A stretch of DNA of 64,000 bases from Eremophila alpestris peregrina (GCA_009792885.1 WMCF01000112.1:542870-606869); one strand, 5' to 3'. Counted from the first letter of the stretch, positions 21,781 to 36,521 are shown. The notes: a model not told the origin generated them from the sequence alone. A program made the numbers and translations.

Positions 21781-24700
21781 AAAAAAAAAAACACCATCAG
21801 GGACAGAATTTTTATTTCTCCTATTAGTTATGCTTCTGCTGAGTGCACCGTTCACTGGTGAGCACTAGCATGCTGTTTTACAGTAGAAATGACACAAAAG
21901 GGGCACACATTTTCATTAGAAAGGCAATAATCAGGCTGCTGGTTGGTGGTTTACTGCTCCTTTGGCCCACGATTTATTATGTAAGACACAAACTGGAGTA
22001 ATCTGTTTGGATACATCTGCCTCAGCCCAGCAAACTTGCAAAGTCCATGGGTGTTGTGCCCTTGACCTCCTCCTGAGCTGAATGCAGAGCACTTGGCTGG
22101 TGGAATATCAGCAGCATCTTGAGATGTACAGATAAAAGCCATTAGAGAGAAATTGGACGTTATCACTTTTGGCTTTGCTTTTATTACACTGTGAAATGCT
22201 CTTTTGGTGGTAAAGCTGCCCGATTTTGACTTCTCAGATCTCTGAATTAAATCCAGGTAAAAATTAGCAGTCCTGGAAAGCAGCTGTTATCAAGACACTG
22301 TATCAGATGCCTCTGAACTTGACAATTTTATATTAAAAGCCTACAGTGAAGTGATTTAGTGGCTCATAAATCTATCAATTCCAGAAGCCTAAATCTTTGT
22401 AGAGTTTCTTTTGAGGTTTGGGATTGCTTCCCAAAAGAGAGTATATGCATACAAAAGATGAAATGTCACCCAAACCTTCAGTGACTGCATCAACAGGCAC
22501 AGGGTGTTTGGGACAGGAGGAGTTTTTTAATCCATCCAATTATGTTCTTTTTTTCTTTTCTTTAAAGCTGCAAATTGACTCTGGTAGGAATTAATTTCTT
22601 ACATTAATAGATATAGACTTGCAGAATTTTCATGACCCTTTTTTTAGTTGACTTTGTGTTTTGTAGATCACGTTGTTTCTGTCTAGTTTTATTAGGGAAA
22701 CCAGAACACTAAGATTTAATAAAAAACTTAAACTCCTGAGATTAGGAATTTTAGATTTTAATTTTTGATTATTCAATGCAATAAATTCCCATTCTCCTGC
22801 CTTGTGTAATTCCAAATTTTTATCGTGGTCTGTAAATTAAACCTCTAGATGCTAAGGCATTGATTAGGCCAATATTGTTGAGAAAGTCAAGGGCCAGACT
22901 GAGAAGGGAAATGATAATCTCACTTGTCTTGAAACCACTTCAGTATTGTTAGAAAACAGGTTTTGTTTAAAACATTGTGTCAAATTTCTGATACAGGAAA
23001 AATGAGAAAAGCAAACCTTGTCCTAATACCTTCAAATATGGGTGCACAGGTGATATTTTCTTTTTCAAATCTCATTTTGCATGACTGTTGAGTTCAGCTG
23101 TACAGGAATGACACAGCTCCACAGAGATTATTAATCCTGGAGGCATCTCCAGATCTGCAAACAATTAATGTTTTATGCAAATGTAACTCTCTCCTGGGAC
23201 ACCCTGTGCTCCTCAGCTGGGACCCTCCCTAAAACTCTGTGATAATTTCTCCTTGTGTGACTTGACAAAAAACCACTTTCTAAAAGCACTTTAGAACCTC
23301 TTTTTCAATATCTTTAGTTCTGAGAGAGTATTAACTCTGCTGAGTAGTGAAAGTAATAGGGATCACTCAGCCTGCCTCAAGGCCATGACAAAACTCTAAT
23401 CTGTTTGCTGATAATTCTGCAGCCCTGTGAAGAGTTCTCATTTGCTCCATAAATTGTGCTGAAGAACAGCCTTTTTTTGGAATAACAATATAGTAATTTC
23501 TCCATGTTTACAAAGGGTATAAGTAGTTAAAATGGAAAACAGCCTAAATCCAATAGCTTCTTAAGATATTGCACACCCATCAAAGTAAACTGGAACCCAA
23601 CAGATCAATAGTTAAATACCATTAAAAACAGTTTTGAGAAAAAATCATAATTGACTTTGCCATATGCTTCATTTTCTTACTACACTATCTTCAGAGTGAA
23701 ACACAATCACCGTTCATAGAGAAGCTAATTATCCACTGTCAATTAAGCCCTCAATAACTGATCTCTTGACAGCTGGTAATAAGTCCCAAACCCCATTGCA
23801 AATTGCATTAAAATACATGTTTATCCACTGGAGAAAGATGGGGAGCACAGCTCACAGGTTTATGAAATTCTACAGCCAGAAATTATTTCAGGACAGTTTT
23901 CCTTTCACTTCAGTTTGGATTTCCCCCTTTTCTGGCTTCTCAAGGCTTGCACATGTCAAATGGCTTTTACATTTTCCCTTCAGTGAGCTTATGAAATTAT
24001 ACTCAGACAACCTGGCAATTTTTGCCTAAATGTTTGTTTAAAGTGGCCTTTTTAAATAGCTTCACTGAGAACGTGCAGGTGTTGACTGAATTTTGCATTT
24101 GTTAGGTAGCAAGGGATGTGGGAAATGGGAGTAGAGCTGATTTGCAAGTTCTAAAGCTCACTGATTCAACTCTTGCAGGTTAAAAACTGTCCCATCTTAA
24201 AGGCTGAGACCACAGAGAAACAATCTGTTTCCCAGATGAGATTTCACCTCCCAGCTTTGTTCCCTCGTGCTTTGACCTGCCCTGAGGGCCACTATGTGCT
24301 GTTCTTACAGCTTTGTGCCATGTAACTTCTGTAGGAACTACTTTGTAGGTGAAGATTTGAAAGTCAAAACTCACTTAGCTTTGTTCCATTACCAAAATAC
24401 CCCAAACAGCCTGGTGCGAGTCAGAGAGAGGAAAACAGAAATATGACAACTAAAGTCTTATGGCTGTTCTTAAATATGAATGAATATATAGTAAAAGTGC
24501 TTGATTTGGAAGAACAAGTAAAAAATAATGTTATTTTAATTACATAGACTAATGTGATAACATTAAAAGAATGGGATTAATTCTATCTATTCAAGTTTTA
24601 AATGTCAGGTGAATGTGGCAAATTTTGGCCAACTTTCTGTTGATTAGTTGCATCTGTTCCTGCAGCAATGCATTCACTCAATAAATATCCACTGCTGAAA

Positions 24701-27700
24701 GGGTTCCTCATTGTGTGATCTAAAAAAAACTATTGCCCAATTCTGCAACAGCTCAGTAGAAAACTTACCTTTCAACTTTAAAGGCTTGAAGAATCTAAAT
24801 TCCTTTACACCCTGATATGTTCTTTTAAAGATTTGTTCTAATATTTTCACAGGGATGGGGTCAATTGATTAATTTATAGATACAAAGTATATTTGTATCT
24901 TTTAAAAGACCTGCTCTGTGTCTGCCTATCTTGTTCTCCATCACAGAAGTATTTAAAGTCTTTTTTTATAAGACGTTATTATTCACAAAGGAGGGAATTA
25001 AAATGTTTATAGGGATTGTTCCTCCTTGTTGGGCATCCATGTTTTTCAGTGCTTTTGGTTGCTGATAAAGCCTGTTGTGGAGCAGTGAATCAATAGATGA
25101 CTGGTGTAGCCTTTTCTTTTAATTGTCACCATTTCCACTATAGAGATCGAATCTTTTTTCCCTTTTTTTTTCTCTTTCTTTCTTGGTACTTAAGAAAGGA
25201 ATTGCCATGAAAATGGAACAGTCTTAAGTTCACTTGGCTTTTTTTTCCTCATCCCACTGGCACGCAGATCCATCTATCACTACTGTAATGTGCTTTTGAG
25301 ATGTAAAAGGCTATTTAGTACATCATATTAACTACCTCTGCATAATGGCAGCATCAGAATTGAGAGTACTTCTCATTCTCTGAACGACTGGGGTACTTCT
25401 AAGTAGAGAAATAAATGAGTTATGTAAGCAAGAACACCAGGAGACCCAGATAAGATAGTGATAACATAGAAACCTTGAAAATAATTCTCTTCACTCTCCT
25501 TTTATATTTCTTTAATTAAACTTTATATTCTGTAACTCTTGCAATATTCAAGATCTTTTTAAATACCTCCTTTCATTTTTTAAACCTACTCCAAAATCCT
25601 ATGCTTCACTTGTCTTTGCACCAAGTGCTGTGCTGGAGAGCAGATTGTAGATAGCAGCAATGTAATTCCTGCCTCTTAAAAGGTAATAGCAAAATAACTC
25701 TGTCAGTTAAGTACTGGCTTAACTGTTCTGTCCTTAAGGTCCAGACAGATTCTAATAATTCCTCTGGAGCAGCACATGCTTCCATATAAGATCAAGTGGG
25801 CTATCTAATATTTTGCTTTCCTTGTCTGATTCAAGAGCAGTTTTTACAGTGTGTGTGAATATTTTTATGGAGTGCTGTGTGTGCACAAATGGCAGACCTG
25901 TAAAAATGACAGTCTATGAAAACAGAAGCTGCTGGTGAAGTTGTCCATCTTTGGCTCTGGGACATGAGCAGGTCTGTTCCTCTCTCAGAACAAATGTGGT
26001 GCCCAGGAGGGGCTGTGCAGGAGGGCAGGGCAGCTGTGCCCCCCTCAGGAGCAGGGGCAGGAGGTAGGCTGTGGCACCTGGACAGTTCCTGTGTGCAGAG
26101 GATTTAACATTTTGCTGAGGGAGCTCTCCTTTCTCTTTCCCTTAGGATCAATTTAAAATGAATGTCATGTGTAGAAGGAAGCACCTTTAATTCCTGACAA
26201 CACAAGTTCAGTCATATGTGGTCTTCATTTTGTAAATTTAGTGCTCTTTTCCAGCATTTGGGATGTAACAGAGAGAAATCCCAGGCAAAGCAAATCGGAT
26301 TCTTAAAAGTACACATTTCTGTGACACCATTCTCCCACAGCTGCATGCTGGCCCTGTGTAGGCAAATTCCTTTAGTGTATTTTAGTGGTTTGTGCAGTTT
26401 CTCCTGCTATTTTATCAACGTGATGATCATTTCCAGCAAGGTGAGACTTGCTCAGCCCAGAGGAGAGCCTGTGAGCCCATTCCCAGTGTGGCCTGCCCAG
26501 CTGGGGGGTCATGGGCAGCACACTCCTGTGCTTAGTTACAGAGGGAAAAGGACCAAATTTAGAGAGCCTGGAGCTGCCCAGGTGTACTGGAGAATTTAGT
26601 GCAGCATGATGTGACTGCTGCTGCCAAACAGAGTCATCTTGAACTGCAGCAGGTCCTGCCCCCTCCCAAACTCCAATCCAGGAATCCCACCTGGCTCTGT
26701 TTGTCCAGCCACACAGGGAGATTGCTCTGCTTCAGTCTCAGGAGAGCAGAGAGGCTGAACCCCTGTCAATGGAAAATGCACTTGGTTCAAATTCCATCCC
26801 TGTGACCAGTGCTTGGGTAGGAATATCTTACATTTTATAAAACTGCTTTCATCTGGGAGGTTTTGAAAGCAGCCACCATCAGAAAGGCTGCAAATTATTT
26901 GTAAACAAGACCTTGCTACTCGAAAACTTAGACTACTTTTTCTTTCTTTTTTTGTAAACTAAGATAGATTGAATTATTACAGTCAAATCCTTAATGTTAC
27001 TCTTGTTTACAGCACACTTCCCTTAACAATAAATCTCCAAGCCCGTGGGCACTTTCAATTACTGCCTCTTCCTTGCTTAGCAAAGGAACTCATAAACCTC
27101 TCCCTCTGTCACACCACTTGGAAAGATCTCTCTGTAACGAACCTGGGTTGTCTGACAATGCTTACATTGGGAAAGACTTATTAAAAGCATAACTTGTGTG
27201 GTTCCCTGTGACCAGGGGAGAGAAGGAATACACAGATTACTGCAGCTCATGTGTATTTTCCTTCAAAATTTATTCCTAGGGCTGGAAAAAATGGGTAGGA
27301 AATACAACGGAAATCAATCTTTAAGTTTTATTTAAGTTTTTTTGCCATGTATAAAAGAATTATTCTTGGTATAAACTCTTACAAATGTACAGCACCAGAC
27401 TTGCAAGTATTTCAGGTTTTATGGATTTTAGAGGAACCAGAAGATGCAGTGTAAAGGCAGGGGTATTTCTCCTATGGAGGGTTTTATGGCATTATTTGAA
27501 AAGGTGTCACGTTTGCACAGTTTCTTGACCTACACAGAGGGCAGAGGAAGATTCACTCGGATTTTAGAGATGTAAAAATGAGGTGTGAGAAGAAAATAAA
27601 ATTCAACTTTTCCAGCTACTCTTCTTTTCTATTCACATGCAGTAAAACTATGGGAAATGTAGGGATCACAGCTGAAAACCACTTACAGTTCATCCTTATA

Positions 27701-28511
27701 ACCTGTGTGTGTTTTCAGTATAGATAAAAACTGCAAGAGAGGTGTTTTTAATAGAAATCATTATCTACTCACCACCAGTGAGTTAATTAAAAAAAAAAAT
27801 TGGGGAGGGGGAAATCACAAAAGCTAAATACTGAGCAACATCATATCCAAGTTTTGTGAACACAGATAGCTAAAAGTAATTTCTGAAATTTGTGCTTAGA
27901 TGCATACACTGGTACAGCAAATAGACTGAGTTGTTAGTGGAAACTGGAGATGTTCATCATTTCTGAAAATTGGTCCAGATACCCAAATGTCTGTTAGAAA
28001 ACTAATTTTAGGAATGATAGTAGGGAAATGTTGATGAATATTGCCAGTGTCATATTTAACTGTTAAACAAGTAATAGCATATAATCTTTTATGCCTCAGT
28101 GTAAAAATATTCCTTAAAATAAATAACAATAAAAATCTATGAAGCGTACAGCCCTATCCTGAATAACTGGAATCCCATTTTGTATAGTAATGAATACACT
28201 GCAGCAAGCTTCACTGATGGAAAACTTCTCCTGCCAGGTTTGTTTGCAGTTTATCAAATGGGATATAAAATGCACACTACCTTTCTGTATGGTGTGCTGA
28301 GCTTTACTTGTGGAAGGCAGTCCATGCTCCTGTATCAGTCTGAGCTTCAGATTTGGATGTCTCCAGCTGCCAGAAGTTTAATTTGGGTCACCAGCAGACC
28401 TCTGACTGCTGTGGGTAGGATAAAACAGAGCAGAAGGCAGGAGGTTGCTGTGCCCCACCAAGCACTCCCTGAAAGAGTGAGCGCGCTCTGACATGGAATG
28501 TTGGTCACAGA
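21781..28511. other. A+T-rich non-coding stretch
   Basis: The interval has short ORFs and simple A or T runs, with a GC-richer patch at about 25960-26760 that yields unrecognised ORFs up to 127 codons. I see no repeat of known family, no RNA gene and no convincing exon. The block near 25260-25480 lacks low-complexity sequence and might be conserved, but nothing specific supports it. Confidence 0.45.
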
Positions 28512-28565
28512 AATGGGACTCAGGAGGCCACAGAGTCCATCCCCCTGGGGCAGGACAGAGGGCAG
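28512..28565 (-). mobile_element. Degraded CR1-like 3' fragment
   Basis: The run with GGGACTCAGGAGGCCACAGA and then GTCCATCCCCCTGG resembles the reversed CR1 3' region, where a GGGACC...AGGAGGTCAT...GTCCAACCCCCTG pattern is typical. Similarity is short and approximate, so this is either an old remnant or coincidence. Confidence 0.4.
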
Positions 28566-29041
28566 GAGGTGTCAGTTGCTGAATCTGTTGTCTTCTTTGC
28601 CATCCCAGTTTCAGTGCTGCAGATAAAAAGCTTTTGGTCTCCACGTGGCTCATGTTGGCACATGGTTGTATTTTCCCAAATGTAACACGCTGTGAGATTT
28701 GCCCTGTGCATTTCCTCCACTGACCCCTGATGTACTGCAGGTGTTTAATGTCAGAGTGTGACATGGCAAAGAAATGACACATTAAAGAATTACAGTGTTC
28801 TGTCATCACCGAGAAAGGAATGTTCTTTGTTTTGCTGAGATAAAAAAAACAGAAAAATGAATATAAAATGCCTGGAATCTATGGAAGCAGCAATGTTTAG
28901 AGGTATGGCAGTAATGTCTGCATTTCTGCCATGTGGAACTGTCCTGACATTTGGCTGACATCAGTGCTTCATTTCCCAATTCCCTCTGCAATGTTGTGAT
29001 TGAATTGTATGGACAGAGGGCCTGTCCTGGTATATACAGAC

Positions 29042-29092
29042 CTCACAGAACCCCAGAGAAAACTCAGCTCAGAAGGGACTCATAAAGATCAT
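29042..29092 (-). mobile_element. Possible degraded CR1-like scrap
   Basis: The pattern TCACAGAACCCCAGAG followed by AGAAGGGACTCATAAAGATC recalls the reversed 3' end of avian CR1 elements. Only about 50 bases are alike and no terminal microsatellite is present. Confidence 0.3.
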
Positions 29093-32000
29093 TTGATACC
29101 TCAAACCTGGAAATCTGAGCCAGGCTCTCCAAATAAATTGTGTTGGAACTTTTTTCAGACTCTCCAAACTATTTGTGAGGTGTTTGAGGGTGTAGAGGGG
29201 AGGATTTGGGGAAAACTGTGGCTTCAGGGACAACGAATTTACAGACAGTCCTGGAATTAGCTGTGTTTGAAAGTGAAGTTGGAAGGAAAAGTTTCCAATG
29301 TAAGAACCCAAGGAAGATGAAGGTCTGAAGAGAGGTTTGCCTTGCTCACAGGGAAATGAGGCTGTTGGTTTGTCCTGATTGCTCTGGTGTACACAGACTA
29401 TTTGGATATTTGTGTTCCTCCCCTGCCTTGCTCTGCTGCTCTGTTCAGGCCTCTTGACAATTATAATCTGACATCAGGACAAATTATTTAACTGCTGGGC
29501 CACAGTCCTTTTGTAAGTTATTATCTGTATCAGTGTTCCCATGAACTGAAATGATCAAGTAATGCTGTTTCCTCATGTCCTGAACAAAGGTGTGACACAT
29601 TCAGGGAGCCCCAGGTTAGGTTTCCTCTGATGGAGACCCATTTCAGAGGGAAAATGTTCATGTATGTGTTAGGCATGGAGTGGGACAATGATGAATTTTG
29701 TCCTTTCCCTCTTATTTAAAAAATTTGATTTTGTGTGTAATTAAAGGTGTTCTATAGAAATATTCTTTGTCAACAGAATAACTCTTACAGAATATTATCT
29801 GACTTATATAAACCTGCTGTTTTTGGGGGGTCTCACCAGCTGAAATGCTCTCCATCTAAATTCTTGGATGGAAAATTCACTGTTTTTCCAAGGACAGCTC
29901 TGTGAGTTGAAATGTAAAATTCACCTTAGTTTGAAGATTACTTTATAAGTAATCAAACTTGAGGGCATTTGGCAACATTTTAAATTGAATGGTAGGAGAA
30001 TTAAAATTACTTTGACATTAATTTTGATAAGATAGATAATGGTCTATTAGCCATTCTGGAAAAGAAACTTTAAAAGATGGAAAGTGTTATTCAATGCTAC
30101 AGAAAACAGCATCATACTGCAATAGATTTCACAGAGTTCTGAAACAAGTTAGCAGCCTGGAGGATAAAAAGGAGGGGAAAATCACACAAACTAAGTTTGG
30201 TTTTACCAGATTAATTAAAATTAAGAAACTTCTGATAAAAAAAAAATATAATCCAGATAGTCTGCAACATTCATGTTCATATTTACCCACAGCTTGCAGC
30301 TGTCAGGACAACTGAGAGACACAGGACAAGAATTCCAGGAGTAGAGAGCTGAAGTTAAACCTTCATGAAATCAAATCTTGGCCATTTCTTCCTCTTAATA
30401 CCCTTCCAAGGAACAGCAAGACATTTGCCTTTTAAAATAACATTCAGATCCAATTATTTAATAGTAAGAGATGAAAAAGCCCTTAACAAATCAAATAACT
30501 GCCAAATTAATGCAATTTCCCACACTTGTGTTTGGTGGCTGAAGACAAGCTCAATGCCTAAACAGCTGTCTGACCTAAGGAGCAGGAAAAAACAGTGTGC
30601 AAAAACACTTCAGAGGAAATGTCTGCCACCAATATCAGAGCTTGCAGTGGGTATCAACACCGAAGGAACTAATTTAAAATACATACCAATTTATTCACAT
30701 TAGGAAGTGAAACGTTGTTGGATTTCAGGGCTGAAGAGAGCACCTTGAGTGTGTGTGTGGTCAAAAGCAATTTGCTGCTGAAGTTGCTGGATCAAGGCAG
30801 TTTTGAAGTCATTTTGCATCTTCTTTTCCCTGCTCTAGACACCCTCCTAATGACCAGCTCTAAGGAGCACTGTGGAGTAGCTGCAGTTGGATTTAACCAT
30901 GTGAAATCAGGAAACCTGTCAGGGCAGAGGGAAAAGGATGCACAGTATTTTGCCAGCATCCCTTTTCTGCTGGAGGAGCTTTACATAGTTCTGGCCCCTT
31001 TGAGGTTCACATCCTTCTTCATCATCTTCTCAATATTTGTAGCTGGAGGTTAATTTTCTTTTTTTCCCCACATACTTTGTTAGCTTTGCAAGGGGAGTAG
31101 CTGTATTTGATAGAATTTCTGGAGTGAAAACAAAATCTTCCTGATTTCTTACAATTGTTAAGTGTAATGCTCTCTAATTTGTCATGAGTCAAATGTAGTT
31201 GCTGAGCTATAGAAGTGTGGGTCTGGATCATCTTCAGTGATCTGAACAATGCTTTTTCTGATTTTTCTCTAAAATATGGTAATACTACACATGGAGTCTT
31301 CCACCCCAAATTTCTAATGAGATATGGAACAATACACTGGGCAAGGAACTCTTCTTGAACAATAACACTAAAAACAGGCCTCTCCTCCACTGAATGGATG
31401 CCATGCAGACAAGTCACCAAAATCTGAAATACAGCCTCTTTTTCTGCAGAACATTCTAGGTTATGTTATCTTCACAGTGCAGTACTGCTAATAATAGAGC
31501 AAAATCAGCATATTTTTTTTTCTTTCCCAAATTGGAATTCTGATAGCTTAATTTGGCTAATTCTTTTGGGCATAAAAGTTTTCATCTTTAATCTAGTACA
31601 CATTCAGTCCATTTACCTTATGGTGGTAGTACACAAATAGACTAAGACATTAATATTGTTATACCACATCAGTGTTTTGTTGCATTGTGAGTATTTTGAC
31701 TTAAATCAGTAAATACTGTAGTAAATATAACAACCATAAAGCACTCAACAGGTTCACAATCTTATAATGATCTTCTTTAATATAAAATCAAAACTAAAGC
31801 TCAGTGAACCACTCATGCAGCAACGAGATCATTTCCATGAGCAGTAAGATACAGATGATTAGCTCTTTGATAGTCATTAGATCTGTTTTCATTTTGGACC
31901 TTAAATCTCTTATCAGCCTTCTCAGAGAGAGAGCACTGGGGGGAAGCGTGTAAAGGGTCTTGTAGAACTTAGACAGTTTTTGGCCCCAGAATTCCTCTGG

Positions 32001-34479
32001 AGAATGTTATCTAAAAATCTAAATCAGTCACTTTTTGTTGTTTGTGTCTCCTGTAACTCCAGCCTGGGGAAGCCAAGGAGAACTGGGCAGTGCCAGTTCC
32101 TCCAGTTCACAAATCCACACTCACCCCAGTTTGGCCAGTAACCTGTGGATTACTCTTTTTTCTTTGGCTGAAAATTTGCACACTGAAATAAAAAAAAATG
32201 AGGTCAGCATGGGAAAGACACAGAAAACCAGGCAATTTCTACACTGAATTCCTGGGCTGTGCAGGAACCTGTAAAGCTGCTGTAAAACTGGGATCCCACC
32301 TGACCTTTGTGTGTGATCCCCAGGCAAAGCCTCACACGTGCATTCAATTAGCTGCTGCAGCTCACTAATTGGAGTTTATGAAGCATATTGTCCCCACAGC
32401 AGAGAAATGCTGCAGGGCTGTTGTAAAGGAGTGTGCACCACAGCCTCACATGATTAATGAGTTTATGTTCTTATTGCCAGCCTACACAAGCAGATTTACA
32501 AATCAGCCAGGTTCAAAGCCTGGGTGGCCAGTTTCTCATGTGCTTTATGCCAATACTCAAACCTTCCTTTATCTGAAATATGAACATTATTTGAATAGAA
32601 GCCAATGTGAGGATTTAGGGACAAAGGATAACATAAAAAGAGCTTGGTGTAGAACTTGAGAATGGACAGTATGTTCAATGAAAAATATTCTACAAAAAGT
32701 GCAGGTTTTTTAACCAGAAGAAAAGGTGTAACTTCCATTAAGCAATTCTGTGTGATGGAAATTAATCCTGAGGAAAAAAACTCTCAATATTCATTGCATT
32801 TATTGTGAAGTGAAGAGTCTTAATATTAAACCACTGTTGGATTTGATTTATTTTTGAGCATTTCATACTCTCAAAATCTGTATTAGCAACATCTTTCTCT
32901 TTTATTTTACATTGAAAATATAAGTTTGAGATATAATATTTTCTGGCATTTTTAAGCAAGTGAAGCTAATTTCTGTTCTCTTACACTTGTTCCTGGAGTT
33001 TTTCTCGATTTCAATACACAAAAGTTGTCTAGTCCCCCCATGAATCCATGCCCTTCCTGTTTGTAACAGAGGACAGCATTTCCTGCACTCTTACACCTAC
33101 TGATCAATAAATATGCTCTGGGTACTGTTCTGGACCAACTGGGCATCCTCCTCCTAAAATTCCATCTCTCTCTGGCTCAGGTTCTGAAACTTTTAGTAAA
33201 ATAGGAAGTATTAAAGGATAAATAAAATAATTGCTGGTTAAGTTCAACAGTCAACAAAACATGCACAGCATCTCCAGAAATTACATTTTTTTTAATGTAG
33301 GCCAAGTATGACCAACTCAAAAAGTAACTCAAGGAAGATCTCAAACTCTGCAGTCACACCACCAGCTCTACAAATGCTGCCTTTGCTTTTCTCATCACCT
33401 TTGCTTGCATATTGATGTGAAACTAAAGCTAGATACAGAGAGTAATGTTCATTTCTTTGATTATTTTTCTCTTCAGCTAATGAGAAGGTGGTAAAGTGGT
33501 GTTTGAAGTAGAGTTAAATAGATTGGTGTAATTTAGAAGTAATATAAGGGTAATGTAAACTTAAGTGTAATGCAGAAATAGGTAATGCTCAATGCAGTTT
33601 AAAAGTAGACAAGGCTGAGGTGGGCTGGGGGATGGAGACCTCGATTGTTCCAGGGAAATCTGTCACAAAGGGGGTTTTTGGTGCCCACCCAGGGTCACCC
33701 TGGGCTCCTTTCCAAGGATTTCCTTATCCCTGTTGAGGAAGTGTCAATTACTCACATATAGTTAATTAACATGAGATTGGTTTCCTTCACTGAAAACTTC
33801 AAACCACCCAAAAGAACCTTTGTCTTTTGAAGTCGTGCCATTGATTTTAGGATAGCAGTGTCAGGTCCCCAGCAGACATCTCACTGGCATGGCTCCTCTC
33901 ACATTTATCACTCCTGGCTATGTTTTAGAGCCATGTAAAAGCCAGTCTTGAACACAAAAGGAAAAAAGAGGAAGGCAATGATAAAGCCTCCATGGTCTAG
34001 GTAAGATGGGCTGCTGGCTTTGGGGCTGAGCCACTCTGGGAAAGGGAAAAAGCCAAGGACTTGCCCATGTTTATAGCATGTACATTCCATTGTGGCCTTC
34101 TCATCCCGAGTGCACCAAGGGATCAGCTCATCAGCAGAAAGCCTTCAATAAATGTCCAAGGGCCTCACAGCCCCTTCTAGTTTGATTTTTCACTGGAACT
34201 GGCTGAAGGCTCTCTCCTCATGTAAAGTGTGTAGCAAGGGGGATGCATTTTGGTTTGCAGCCTTCTCACTGAGATGTGAGCTGATTAAAACAGAATTTCC
34301 ACTGCATTTGTCCCAAATTTCATCAGTGCAGGCTGGCCAATCCATACCTTGGATTAGGTAATTCCATCTCAGGACATTTTCTCCTCTGTTACAGCCTTAC
34401 TCTTGCTGGTTTATAGACTGTTGTTCCCTTCTTTTTCCCTCCTTTCCTCAAATCTTTCCCATTTAACTGGTTACACAGC
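29093..34479. other. A+T-rich non-coding stretch with a stop-poor interval
   Basis: Most of this is featureless. Between 30094 and 31420 several ORFs of 73-132 codons lie end to end or overlap on both strands (plus: 30094-30315, 30365-30703, 30715-31053; minus: 31420 down to 31022). The plus-strand frames are not continuous and none has a recognisable motif, so I do not call a gene or pseudogene. Confidence 0.4.
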
Positions 34480-35010
34480 TATGAATATAATGTTTTAAAG
34501 ATATAAATAATAATGAGCTCCTTTAATAAAATCAGACATAAGTTATGCAGCAGACGTCAATTATAATGGATTTGAAAGGTTTTGATCTAGAACCTGGGTG
34601 GCATTACATTTAGACTAATAACTGTAACTATGATTTATGTGTTTGCAACTGAAATGGTTTCAGTGCTTCGATATATGTCCAAAGTAAAATTTATAGTCTG
34701 CTACAGAATGTATAAATAATGAACAGCCATATGTCATATTGCATTTAAAAATTTGACTTCTTCCACAGCCAGCATAAGGTAAAATGAATTAAAAATTTAA
34801 GTTCATTTGGGATCAAGTTACTTTAATACTTTAAAGCAGCTCCACAAATACAACATTGATTTAATTATTCTTGCTGCAGTAAAAATAAAATACTTTTAAA
34901 TTTACAGTTGTATTTGAATTAAAGCATGACAAAGGGCAAAGCACGTGCTAATAAGGAAAGAAAATGATCCACTTTTCTCCTAGAAATTATTGTAACTAAT
35001 TATTTGTTAG
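34480..35010. promoter_or_regulatory. A+T-rich block dense in homeodomain-like cores
   Basis: The block holds many TAAT, ATTA and ATAAAT cores, CACGTG at about 34943, and has no ORF. Such density is seen in deeply conserved developmental enhancers, but A+T-rich DNA also produces it by chance. Confidence 0.18.
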
Positions 35011-36500
35011 ATAGCCAAAGTAGGATAACTGGCATTGACAAAGAGATGCTGCATCTTTATTACAACTTTTAAATTAATCCCCTCCTCCAAATGCCCATTT
35101 CGTGTTGGACACAAAAAATATCTGTAATCTATTTTTAGTACTATGAGCTGCATGTGAGTACATGAATGCACAGGGCAATTTTCCACTTGGCTGTTTGGAA
35201 AGTAAAAATGCACCTGACTAATATTTGTGGTCTATTTGCAGCAGAAAGACCCCCCCCAACCCTCCCTTTCAGCAGAGGCTGTTTTCCACACTGCATCTAC
35301 CTTTTCTAAATCTTGGTTTAAACATTTTAAATCTTGCTGGCCAAACGAGGTTTGGGATTTTTCCCCTTCCTAGCTATCTGTTGGAATTTGTCATTGTCAT
35401 GAGCAGACTGTGTGCAGAAATGGGATGACAACTGCTATTTTGTTGGGAGCTTATAAGGTGCTTTCCATTTTGCCCATAACAAGAGGCGAAGCATAACAGG
35501 ATTTCAATCCTATGGGAAGCTGGATGTGCTAGGATTTCACTCTGGGAGCCCATTTCCTTCATGTCATCTGATCAATTTTGCACCAGTAAATGTTTCTCAA
35601 AGGTTTTTAGGTAATTTTTCTGGTATTTACAGCAAGAGAAGTGCTGAGTGCTCAGCATTGTCCATGGCTTGAAACTTCCCTTTTCTTTTTATACAGGAAT
35701 ATTTTTTATTCCCTGGAGAGCTGGTACCAGGACTGAACTTAGTGAGCTCTTCAAGAAGCAGAAATAAATAAATGAAAAATTTGCAGTTAAGCCATCAACA
35801 GAGATGACATCCATTCCTCAGCAGACACTTGTTTTATACTATTGGGAAGTTATCTAACTTCCCATAGAAAATGCTATTGATTTTTAGCCTGTTTTGTCAA
35901 CTAGTCAATAGCCACACACAGACACTGCTTGTGATCCACTCTTTTTTTCCCTGTTAGTAAAAGTGCCTTTGTGTGTTGAGCTCCCAACGTGGCCAGCCCA
36001 GCTTTGGTGGCTTTTCTTCTCTTGAACTTCAGGCATTAATGCACGTGTTTGGTTTAGAAATGCCAAGGTCTGTTTTGCCATCCCTCTGAAGAGGTGTCTC
36101 AGCTGAGACAGATGCTTTTGCTAAGAAGTACTCAGGGTGTCTCAGAGCCTTTGGGCTCAGCCAGGCACTGTGAAAAGCAGAGTGTGAAATGGTTACTGCT
36201 CTCACCTTGTCTGTCACTGATTTCGTTTGTCTTTGCTGCCCCAGACTGAAGTCATGGAAATGGCAACATCAGAGAAAGGCAGGAGACCAGGGGAGGAAAT
36301 GAGGAATGAAGGCACAAGAAGTTTCAAAATTCCAAATAAATTCTTAATAGTTTTTTTAATAATGTAACTGGATAAGCAAAAACATTAATTGTTTTCATTC
36401 TAGGGTTCTAAGTGAGGAAACTCTTTTGGAATATTGGAATGTCCTTTCACTTCAGATGTTTAGCCCCAGAGAGCATTCTGAGGTCATATTGCCTATTGGG

Positions 36501-36521
36501 CAATATTCATATTGAATATTG
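36501..36521. repeat. Palindrome, 9-bp arms, 3-bp loop
   Basis: CAATATTCA (36501-36509), loop TAT, then TGAATATTG (36513-36521) form a perfect inverted repeat. It is A+T-rich and probably incidental. Confidence 0.8.

Noticed and set aside
36501..36521. Palindrome as a microRNA or attachment site
   Set aside because: Arms of nine A+T-rich bases with a 3-base loop are too short for a microRNA precursor, and there is no supporting context.
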